DNA from: Rhizobium chutanense
GTDB taxonomy: Bacteria; Pseudomonadota; Alphaproteobacteria; Rhizobiales; Rhizobiaceae
Assembly (NCBI RefSeq): GCF_002531935.1
Contig: NZ_NWSV01000014.1
Coordinates: 1 to 64,000 of the forward strand
Reading direction: 5' to 3'
DNA: 64,000 nucleotides
The position numbers and the translations under genes were made by a program. The notes below the pieces were generated by a model. That model worked only from the letters and a program-made list of their open reading frames with translations. It did not search any database and had not been told where the DNA came from. Below are positions 57,826 to 64,000 of this stretch, piece after piece; position 1 is the first letter of the stretch, and the number at the start of each line of letters is the position of its first letter.

Positions 57826-58794
57826 ATGCTCCCCAACCCGACCCTGGATCAATTGCAGGTGTTTCTGACCGTCGCCGAAACCGGCAGCTTCTCGGCCGCT
57901 TCGCGGGCATTGAACCGGGCGCAATCGGTCGTCAGCTATACGATCGCCAACCTGGAAGCGCAGCTCGAAGTGCCCCTTTTCGAGCGCTCCGGCGCGCGCC
58001 AGCCGAAGCTGACGGAGGCGGGCAAGGCGATGCTGGAGGATGCGCGCCGTATCCTGGGCGACCTGCAGGTCATGCGGGCGCGTGTCAAGAGCTTGCGGGA
58101 AGGGCTCGAAGCCGAGGTTTCGGTCGCCATCAGCGTCATGGTGCCCTCGCGGGCCATGGTGGCTGTGCTGCACGAATTCCGCGAAAGGTTTCCGTCCGTT
58201 TCGTTGAACCTCAATGTCGGCGAGCTTGGAATGGTGATGGATCTCGTCCTCAGCGGTAAGGCGTCGATCGGCATCGGCGGCGCGGTTCTCAAGCAGGACG
58301 ATTCGATCATCACGGAGCGGATCGGCCATTCCTTCATGTTGCCGGTTGCCGCCCCTAACCACCCGCTTGCCCGCATCGACCGGCCGCTCACGCTGGGGGA
58401 CGTGCGCGAGGAAGTGCAGCTCGTCGTCACCGACGCCTCAGGCCTAACGAAGGGGCGGGATTTCAACGTGCTGTCCTACAAGAAATGGCGTGTCAGCGAT
58501 ATTGCGACGAAGCACCAGCTCATCAAGGCCGGCCTTGGCTGGGGCGGTCTTCCGGCTTCCATAATGCATGACGATCTCCGCAGCGGCGCGCTCGTCCATC
58601 TCGATCTGGATGCCTACGAGCAGGGGGAATATCCGATATATTCGGTGCGCCAGCTCGCCAACCCGCCCGGACCTGCTGCCAGCTGGATGATCGATGCGTT
58701 TCGCGCGCGGCTTTCCCATTGCCCGAACCAGGCCGCTTTCCACGCAGAGATGGCGGAACTCCAGCAACCCGCGACACCGCTCGCGGCTGAATGA
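57826..58794 (+). CDS. LysR-family regulator of azoR (322 aa)
   Basis: The N-terminal winged helix-turn-helix is LQVFLTVAETGSFSAASRAL, then NRAQSVVSYTIANLEAQLEV; the C-terminal periplasmic-binding-like domain starts near residue 90 and contains VSVAISVMVPSRAMVAVL. Divergent from azoR, so regulation of that gene by an electrophile or quinone is likely (inference). Confidence 0.9.
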   Translation: MLPNPTLDQLQVFLTVAETGSFSAASRALNRAQSVVSYTIANLEAQLEVPLFERSGARQPKLTEAGKAMLEDARRILGDLQVMRARVKSLREGLEAEVSVAISVMVPSRAMVAVLHEFRERFPSVSLNLNVGELGMVMDLVLSGKASIGIGGAVLKQDDSIITERIGHSFMLPVAAPNHPLARIDRPLTLGDVREEVQLVVTDASGLTKGRDFNVLSYKKWRVSDIATKHQLIKAGLGWGGLPASIMHDDLRSGALVHLDLDAYEQGEYPIYSVRQLANPPGPAASWMIDAFRARLSHCPNQAAFHAEMAELQQPATPLAAE

Positions 58795-58821
58795 CGAAGA
58801 CGCGGGTGCCGCGCCTTCGTC
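58793..58821. terminator. Hairpin between the LysR and cpdB genes
   Basis: GACGAAG-A-CGCGG, loop GTG, CCGCG-C-CTTCGTC: an interrupted but almost perfect stem covering 58793-58821, beginning just inside the LysR stop codon (TGA, 58792-58794). It separates two convergent genes. Confidence 0.65.
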
Positions 58822-58836
58822 TGCATTTCCCTCGGT

Positions 58837-60825
58837 TTAAAGAACCAGCCTGAACTTCGAGAAACCGTCGGCGCCGTCGCCGGCATCCTCGATCTTGACG
58901 CTCTTGACCGCCGCGAGGAACTGTTTTGCCTTCGGGCCGCTTTCGAAGGTCACGGTGGTGCCCGGCAGCGGCTTGAAGGTCCAGTTCGCATCGGCTGACG
59001 GATTGATCGTGCCCTGGTCGTGGACGTAGCGGACGATGACGTCGCGATTGGTATCCGGCGCCTGGAAGATCACCTTGTCAGCCGCGATTTCGGGGAAACT
59101 GCCGCCGCCGCCGGCGCGGTAATTGTTGGTGACGACGACGAATTTCTGGGCTGGATCGATCGGCTTGCCGCCGAAGGCGAGGTTCTGGATGCGGTTGGCA
59201 TCCGGATTGATCGCCTTGCCGGAGGAATCATATTTCGGCGGCTGCGACAGGTCGATCTGGTAGGTCACGCCGTCGATGACGTCGAAATTGTAGGATGGGA
59301 AGTCGTTGTTGAGGAGGGCCGCATCCTTAGAGCCGGCCTCGATGTGATTGAACATGCCGGCCGACATTTCGAGCCAGTTCTTCACCTGCGCGCCGGTGAT
59401 GGCGACGGCCTGCACCGTGTTCGGATAGAGGTAGAGATCGGCGACGTTCTTGATGGCGATGTCACCGGCCGGAACGTCGGTATAGTAGTCGGCGCCGCCG
59501 CGGCCGCCGGCCTTGAAGGGCGCCGCCGCCGACAGCACCGGCAAATCCCTATACGCGGTATCGGCGAGCATCTGCTTGATGTACCAGGTCTGCGCCTGGC
59601 TGACGACCTGCACGGAGGGATCGTCGGCGACGAGCGCGAAGTAGGAATAAAGCGGTGCGGAGGTCTTGCCGACGGGCGTGCGGACATAGGTGAGCGTCGC
59701 CTCGTGCTCGGCCTTTGCCGCCTCGACCACGTCCTTCTTGTCGGCGTAGTCGGCCACGACCTTCTTCTTGTCGTCACGATGGTAGATCGGCCGTGCTTCC
59801 GAAGTGAAGTCGACGATCTTCCAGCTGTTGCCGTCCTTTTCGAGCAGCAGGTCGATGAGGCCGAGATGCGAACCCCAGAAGCCGGCCATCACGGCGGGCT
59901 TGCCATGCAGCGTGCCCTTGACGGGATCGGCATTGGCGATACCGTCCCAGCTCTTCGGGCCGGGGAAGACGAGATGCTGATGACCGGTGAAGATGGCGTC
60001 GATCCCCTCGACGGCGGCGAGATGCAGCGAGGCGTTTTCCATCTTTTCGGACGGCGCGGCTCCGTCGATGCCGGAATGGGAGAGCGCAATGACGATATCG
60101 GCGCCGGCCTCCTTCATGGCGGGAACCCAGGCCTTGGCGGCCTCGACGATATCGCGCGTCTGCGCCTTGCCCTCGAGGTTCTTGATGTCCCAGAGCATGA
60201 TCTGCGGCGGGACGAAGCCGATGAAGCCGATCTTGACCGGGCTCTCATTGCCGGCGCCGTCCTTGATCTGCTTTTCCACGATGACGTATGGCTTGAAGAA
60301 GAGATCGTCCTGCTTCGGATCGGAGGCCAGCTGGCCCTTGGTCAGGTTGGCGCAGACGAAGGGGAAGTTCGCGCCGGACAGGACCTTGAACATGAAGTCG
60401 AGGCCGTAGTTGAACTCGTGATTGCCGAGCGTTCCCACCGTATAGCCGAGCGTGTTCATCGCCTTGATCACGGGATGGATGTCGCCGTCCTTCATGCCGT
60501 GCTGATAGGCCATGTAGTCGCCCATCGGATTGCCCTGAAGCACGTCGCCATTGTCGATCAGCAGCGAGTTGACGGCCTCTGCGCGGATATTGTCGATGAT
60601 CGTTCCGGTGCGGGAAAGACCCATCGTGTCGTTCGGCTTGTCGGCATAATAGTCATAGGGAAAGACGTTGACGTGAATATCCGTCGTTTCCATCAGCCGG
60701 AGATGCGCCTGGTTGGCGCTGGCGCGCGCGCTGAAAGGGTGTAGCAGCACCAGGGCGGAAGTGGCGGCAAGCCCGCCGAGCAGAGAACGGCGGCTCATGA
60801 CGCCAACGTCGAAAATGGAAGACAT
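58837..60825 (-). CDS. cpdB: 2',3'-cyclic-nucleotide 2'-phosphodiesterase / 3'-nucleotidase
   Basis: Periplasmic metallophosphatase plus C-terminal 5'-nucleotidase domain. A Tat-type signal is visible (SRRSLLGGLAATSALVLLHPF). Metal motifs in order: LMETTDIHVNVFPYDYY, LIDNGDVLQGN, LGNHEFNYG, ALSHSGIDG and FTGHQHLVFPG. The C-terminal domain binds the nucleotide with the usual NNYRAGGGGSFPE segment. It scavenges phosphate and nucleosides from extracellular nucleotides. Confidence 0.92.
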   Translation of the reverse strand: MSSIFDVGVMSRRSLLGGLAATSALVLLHPFSARASANQAHLRLMETTDIHVNVFPYDYYADKPNDTMGLSRTGTIIDNIRAEAVNSLLIDNGDVLQGNPMGDYMAYQHGMKDGDIHPVIKAMNTLGYTVGTLGNHEFNYGLDFMFKVLSGANFPFVCANLTKGQLASDPKQDDLFFKPYVIVEKQIKDGAGNESPVKIGFIGFVPPQIMLWDIKNLEGKAQTRDIVEAAKAWVPAMKEAGADIVIALSHSGIDGAAPSEKMENASLHLAAVEGIDAIFTGHQHLVFPGPKSWDGIANADPVKGTLHGKPAVMAGFWGSHLGLIDLLLEKDGNSWKIVDFTSEARPIYHRDDKKKVVADYADKKDVVEAAKAEHEATLTYVRTPVGKTSAPLYSYFALVADDPSVQVVSQAQTWYIKQMLADTAYRDLPVLSAAAPFKAGGRGGADYYTDVPAGDIAIKNVADLYLYPNTVQAVAITGAQVKNWLEMSAGMFNHIEAGSKDAALLNNDFPSYNFDVIDGVTYQIDLSQPPKYDSSGKAINPDANRIQNLAFGGKPIDPAQKFVVVTNNYRAGGGGSFPEIAADKVIFQAPDTNRDVIVRYVHDQGTINPSADANWTFKPLPGTTVTFESGPKAKQFLAAVKSVKIEDAGDGADGFSKFRLVL

Positions 60826-61195
60826 GTGAACTCTCCTTCAAAAAACATCGTCCGGCCCGTCAGAATTAGGACGATTTGGCGAGGAGTACACTGCGAAAAT
60901 GACAGGACGGCAAACAATCCGTGGCAAAGGCGCAATGGTTTTAAAACGCAACTTGTGGTGAAGTCTTCCGGCTGAATCTCTGGGGGAGGCGGACGAGTAA
61001 GGTCGCAAAGGGTCGAAGATTTCGGATGCATCGCGTCAGTGTGGTCGACAAGACGCAGGCGCTTTACGGCGATGTGGAGAAGCCGCCGGCGACGGTAGAA
61101 AAATCTTCAGTCTCCATCGCCTGCGGGCGGCGCCAAACGCCAACCGCAGTTGCTGGACGATTTCAGCCGCTCCTTGGCGCAGAAGCGGCGAGGCC
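60826..61195. other. Region upstream of cpdB (370 bp)
   Basis: No gene. On the minus strand, about 75 bp upstream of the cpdB ATG, CTGTCATTTTC (CTGTCAT at 60905-60899) resembles the first half of a Pho box, but the second half is not convincing. PhoB control of cpdB is thus only suggested. Confidence 0.35.
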
Positions 61196-61597
61196 TTACG
61201 ATTTCGGCGTCGACGTCGCCAAATGAGGTGGGCGGTCGCCGCTGGTCGCGGCTCTCAGCTGACGCACCGCCAGCACCGGCCGTATTTCCTTATGGAAAAA
61301 GCGGAAATAGGAGGAGACCTGTGCCCGAGCATTCGAATTCACATCGAACTGCACGCCGATACGGCCATTGTGCTTCCAGCGGATGATGCCTTCGAGCAGC
61401 CCGATATTTTCGGCTTCGATGCGTACCTTGCTGCCGGAAGCGGCGTGGAGCGGTGTCTTCGTCTCGAGGGCAGCGCCGGTCACCGACAGGTTGAGAATGC
61501 GGACATCCACTTCGCTGTTCAGATATTTAACGCTGCCGAAGACACGGCAGTTTTGCCGATCGTCCTTTCGCGCCGTGATTTTCAGGTTGCGGGTCAT
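61196..61597 (-). CDS. PilZ-domain protein (133 aa)
   Basis: A stand-alone PilZ domain fits residues about 10-105: RKDDRQNCRVFGSVKY, then VDVRILNLSVTGAALETKTP (the D/NxSxxG motif as NLSVTG) and IGVQFDVNSNARAQVSSYF. The PilZ RxxxR pair is not complete in the N-terminal part, so c-di-GMP binding should be tested rather than assumed. A C-terminal basic tail follows. Confidence 0.72.
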   Translation of the reverse strand: MTRNLKITARKDDRQNCRVFGSVKYLNSEVDVRILNLSVTGAALETKTPLHAASGSKVRIEAENIGLLEGIIRWKHNGRIGVQFDVNSNARAQVSSYFRFFHKEIRPVLAVRQLRAATSGDRPPHLATSTPKS

Positions 61598-61753
61598 ACT
61601 GTCTCCCTTGGATACAGTCGGAGAGCATAGCGCCCGAAAATTGAAATGGTTTTAGTGGCTTGGCTAAAATTGCAGTGAAACGATCATATGAGCGATCCAG
61701 CATTTTCGCGCCAGCTGATAGGCAAGCCGCTGCACTCGCCACCCCACATTCAT

Positions 61754-62485
61754 TCAGGGCAGGCTCAGCTTCGCCATGCGCCCGCCATCGATGGTCCAGA
61801 CCTGGCCGGTGACAAAGCCGGCTTCCGGCGAGGCAAGCCAGGCGACCAGCGCCGCCACTTCTTCCGGCCTTCCTGTGCGCCCGACGGGATGGATGCGGCC
61901 GATCTCTCGGCGGAAGGCCTGCGGATCCGGCATGCTCTCGATGAAATCCACGTTGAGGTCGGTATCGATCCACCCTGGCGCGACCGCATTGCAGCGGATG
62001 CCCTCGGCTCCGTGATCGATCGCGATTGCCCGCGTCAGGCCATGAAGACCGGCCTTGGATGCACAATAGGCCGCATGCTTCGGGTTCGATCCCAGGCCCT
62101 CGATCGAGCCGATGTTGACGATGGCGCCCGTCGACGCCCTCAGATGCGGCAGGGCTGCCTTGATCAACATGAAGGGCGTGGTGAGATTGACGGCAATGTT
62201 CCGCTCCCAATCCGCCAGCGTCATGTCCTCGGCGAGCGCCTCCTGCATCATACCCGCATTGTTGACGAGCACATCGAGCCGCCCGGCGGCTGCGACCACG
62301 CGTTCAACCGCCTGGCCAGCCGAGGCGGGGTCGGCGAAATCGACCGGAAAACTCGCAAATTCCTGGTCTTCGCCACGCTGGGCGGTAAAGACCTGCGCAC
62401 CCTCGTCCCGCAATCTGCGGGCAATCGCCTGACCGATGCCGGAACGGCCACCGGTGACCAGCGCCACCTTTCCCGCGAAGCGCAT
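61754..62485 (-). CDS. Short-chain dehydrogenase/reductase (243 aa)
   Basis: The ATG at 62485 overlaps the stop of the upstream SDR gene (ATGA), so translation is coupled. Motifs: VALVTGGRSGIGQAIARRL, VNNAGMM, and the catalytic AAYCASKAGLHGLTRAIA. The longer frame to 62530 is discarded. It is the downstream member of an SDR pair under a TetR regulator; the substrate is unknown. Confidence 0.87.
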   Translation of the reverse strand: MRFAGKVALVTGGRSGIGQAIARRLRDEGAQVFTAQRGEDQEFASFPVDFADPASAGQAVERVVAAAGRLDVLVNNAGMMQEALAEDMTLADWERNIAVNLTTPFMLIKAALPHLRASTGAIVNIGSIEGLGSNPKHAAYCASKAGLHGLTRAIAIDHGAEGIRCNAVAPGWIDTDLNVDFIESMPDPQAFRREIGRIHPVGRTGRPEEVAALVAWLASPEAGFVTGQVWTIDGGRMAKLSLP

Positions 62486-63216
62486 CAGCCCACCGCCTTT
62501 CCGCCGTTCACCTCGACCAGCGTGCCGCACAGGTAGCGGGCAGCGTCGGACGCGAGGAAGAGCACGACATCGGCGATATCCTCCGGCTCGGCGATGCGGC
62601 CAAGCGGTACGGTCTTGCCAAGCTCGGCGACCGCCGTATCCGGATCAAAACCGCGCTTGATGAAGCCTGTGCGCAGCATCGGCGTGTTGACCTCATTCGG
62701 GCAGACCGCGTTGATGCGGATGTTCTGGTGGGCATGGTCCATGCCCATGCATTGGGTCAGCGAGGCAATGGCCGCCTTGGTCATGCAGTAGACGGCATGA
62801 TTGGGACCGGGGCGCAGGCCCCAGCAGGACGCGGTGTTGACGATCGCGCCGCCGCCTCGGGCTGCCAGAAGCGGGATCGCCGCACGGCTGATCCGAAATG
62901 GCGCGAGCATATTGACGCCCACGGAGAGGTCCCAATCGGCGTCCGTGGTTTCGGTCACCTTTCCGCGCGTGATCACGCCGGCATTATTGACGACGACGTC
63001 GAGGCCGCCGAGCGCCTCGAAGGCGGCCTGCGGCAACCCGTCGGCATAGGCCGGTGCAAGGAGATCGCCGGGCAGGCGAGCGTCGGCCTCGATACCCGAA
63101 ACATCGCGGTCGGCAACCGCCACACGTGCCCCCTCGGCGCGAAGCTGGCGCACGATGGTCGCTCCGATACCGCCGGCAGCACCGGTCACAAGAACTTTCT
63201 TGTCGGAAAATCTCAT
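62485..63216 (-). CDS. Short-chain dehydrogenase/reductase (243 aa)
   Basis: Motifs VLVTGAAGGIGATIVRQL, VNNAGVI, and the catalytic AVYCMTKAAIASLTQCMGMD, all of the classical SDR family. It has the same length as the next SDR but is clearly diverged from it, so they are probably paralogues acting on related substrates. It starts 61 bp after the TetR gene on the same strand, so the three genes may form one operon. Confidence 0.87.
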   Translation of the reverse strand: MRFSDKKVLVTGAAGGIGATIVRQLRAEGARVAVADRDVSGIEADARLPGDLLAPAYADGLPQAAFEALGGLDVVVNNAGVITRGKVTETTDADWDLSVGVNMLAPFRISRAAIPLLAARGGGAIVNTASCWGLRPGPNHAVYCMTKAAIASLTQCMGMDHAHQNIRINAVCPNEVNTPMLRTGFIKRGFDPDTAVAELGKTVPLGRIAEPEDIADVVLFLASDAARYLCGTLVEVNGGKAVG

Positions 63217-63276
63217 TCGATCACCTCAGGATTAGAAGCTGATAATGGGTTCACCGGAGACGCCTGCATCAAGAGT

Positions 63277-63828
63277 TCAGGCGATACCTTCTGCCGCCAA
63301 CGCCGCTCTCGCCGCGCGAAGCGCGGCGTCCGTCGCCCGATCTCGTCCCTGCAAACGTGCGGTCTGCGTCATGCCTTCGTGAAGCAGGAAAAGCGTTTCG
63401 GCGAGCCGCTCTATGTCCTTGCCGGGGACAATGCTTTGAAGGCGTATGCGAAATTCATCGGCAAGCCGCGCCTTATGGTCCAGGACGATCTCGCGAATGG
63501 CAGCGCTGTCTGGATGTTCCGCCAAGGCATTCAGGAAGAGACAGCCGGTATTGGCCACTTCACGCAACCAGTCACCCAGTCGAACGATCGGATGGAGAAC
63601 ATGGTCGATCCCGCCCTCCGGTCCGCCCGACAGCCAGTCGAAATAGGCTTTGTCGCGGAACTCCAGCGCTCCGACCACCATCGCTTCGCGGCTCGGAAAA
63701 TACTTGTACAGCGTGCGCAACGACACGTCGGCTCCCGCCCGCAGTGCTTCGACACCCTGTTCGGCGAAACCCATCTCCGCAAACTGGCGGTCGAGATCAC
63801 CGGCGATTTTCTCTTTTCTCGTCGTCAT
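63277..63828 (-). CDS. TetR/AcrR-family regulator (183 aa)
   Basis: The N-terminal helix-turn-helix includes AGADVSLRTLYKYFPSREAM, the standard TetR recognition helix. The C-terminal ligand domain has LFLNALAEHPDSAAIREIVL. It is upstream of, and on the same strand as, the two SDR genes and probably represses them; no divergent gene is visible in the window. Confidence 0.88.
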   Translation of the reverse strand: MTTRKEKIAGDLDRQFAEMGFAEQGVEALRAGADVSLRTLYKYFPSREAMVVGALEFRDKAYFDWLSGGPEGGIDHVLHPIVRLGDWLREVANTGCLFLNALAEHPDSAAIREIVLDHKARLADEFRIRLQSIVPGKDIERLAETLFLLHEGMTQTARLQGRDRATDAALRAARAALAAEGIA

Positions 63829-63901
63829 GGGAGAAAAAGTAGAGTGATCGCTCTACCGATGTGCATTGAAATGCGACACTGAACAGGACGATACGCGACG
63901 C

Positions 63902-64000
63902 CTATTCGACGCGCAGTGCTTCGGCGGCGGCCGTCCTGCGCCCCACCACATGCTCGCGCCAGACCGTGAAGATACCGGCTGCGACCACGATGACCGAGCC
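63902..64000 (-). CDS. DMT/EamA-type transporter, C-terminal end (partial at window edge)
   Basis: Only the last 32 residues and a TAG stop are in the window; the rest lies beyond position 64000. The piece reads GSVIVVAAGIFTVWREHVVG, a hydrophobic stretch ending in W-R-E-H as is usual for the last helix of EamA-family drug/metabolite transporters (often LYVLWRE). Family assignment rests on this tail alone. Confidence 0.5.
   Translation of the reverse strand, partial: GSVIVVAAGIFTVWREHVVGRRTAAAEALRVE

Noticed and set aside
60899..60905. Pho box upstream of cpdB
   Set aside because: Only one CTGTCAT half-site is present; the second half matches poorly, so I mention it only as a weak hint in the intergenic entry.
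1..64000. CRISPR arrays, insertion sequences with transposases, or prophage genes
   Set aside because: No regularly spaced repeats, no transposase motifs and no phage structural or integrase genes were seen in the window.

Overview
The window looks like about 64 kb of chromosome from a Rhizobiales bacterium, most likely the Rhizobium leguminosarum/etli group. The basis is high-GC coding bias, an adenosylcobalamin-dependent class II ribonucleotide reductase (nrdJ), BA14K and glycine-zipper stress proteins, EcfG-like GGAAC...GTT promoters, and the homogentisate pathway next to AsnC-type regulators. Species assignment is inference from gene content only.

Layout. 1-6930: end of a sugar-type ABC transporter ATPase followed by a tight run of four oxidoreductases (two GMC, one Gfo/Idh/MocA, one fumarate-reductase-like flavoprotein), probably one catabolic operon. 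6954-20071: a stress and envelope region: exonuclease III, small stress proteins, an Asn/Gly-repeat secreted protein, a NarL-type response regulator with its histidine kinase, a FecR-like protein coupled to a CHASE2-GGDEF-EAL protein, glycine-zipper and BA14K proteins, a protein with two HARP-like domains and an L,D-transpeptidase. Three promoters here carry the same pair of 12-bp palindromes placed 22-23 bp apart upstream of a GGAAC element, and a fourth has one copy. 20108-26359: phenylalanine/tyrosine degradation (phhA, hppD, hmgA, fumarylacetoacetase, maiA) with two AsnC-type regulators divergent from phhA and hppD. 26404-37687: accessory stretch with an intergenic palindromic repeat, a MEKHLA protein, a ClpP-like periplasmic protein, a patatin, a 1,966-residue DUF4011-helicase-nuclease-DUF3320 protein resembling the single-gene Hhe defence type, a decayed restriction-nuclease remnant, SixA and a broken CYTH gene.

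37778-46231: nrdJ, xanthine phosphoribosyltransferase, a universal stress protein with an FNR/FixK-type box, a CinA-family protein and WrbA. 46428-46715: a minus-strand tRNA-Leu(UAA) interrupted by a 203-nt group I intron. 47080-49256: a SARP/TPR regulator followed by a 72-residue protein of unknown type, with a tRNA-Gly 3'-end-like sequence at 49419-49445. 49575-64000: housekeeping and metabolic genes (VanZ-like, threonine dehydratase, HlyU, a diguanylate cyclase, MFS, SDRs with TetR regulators, azoreductase with LysR, CpdB, PilZ), ending in a partial DMT transporter.

The most distinctive items are the paired-palindrome regulon around the two-component system, the intron-bearing tRNA-Leu, the large helicase-nuclease next to a nuclease remnant, and the SARP plus small-protein islet. 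All function calls come from motif reading; no database search was possible.
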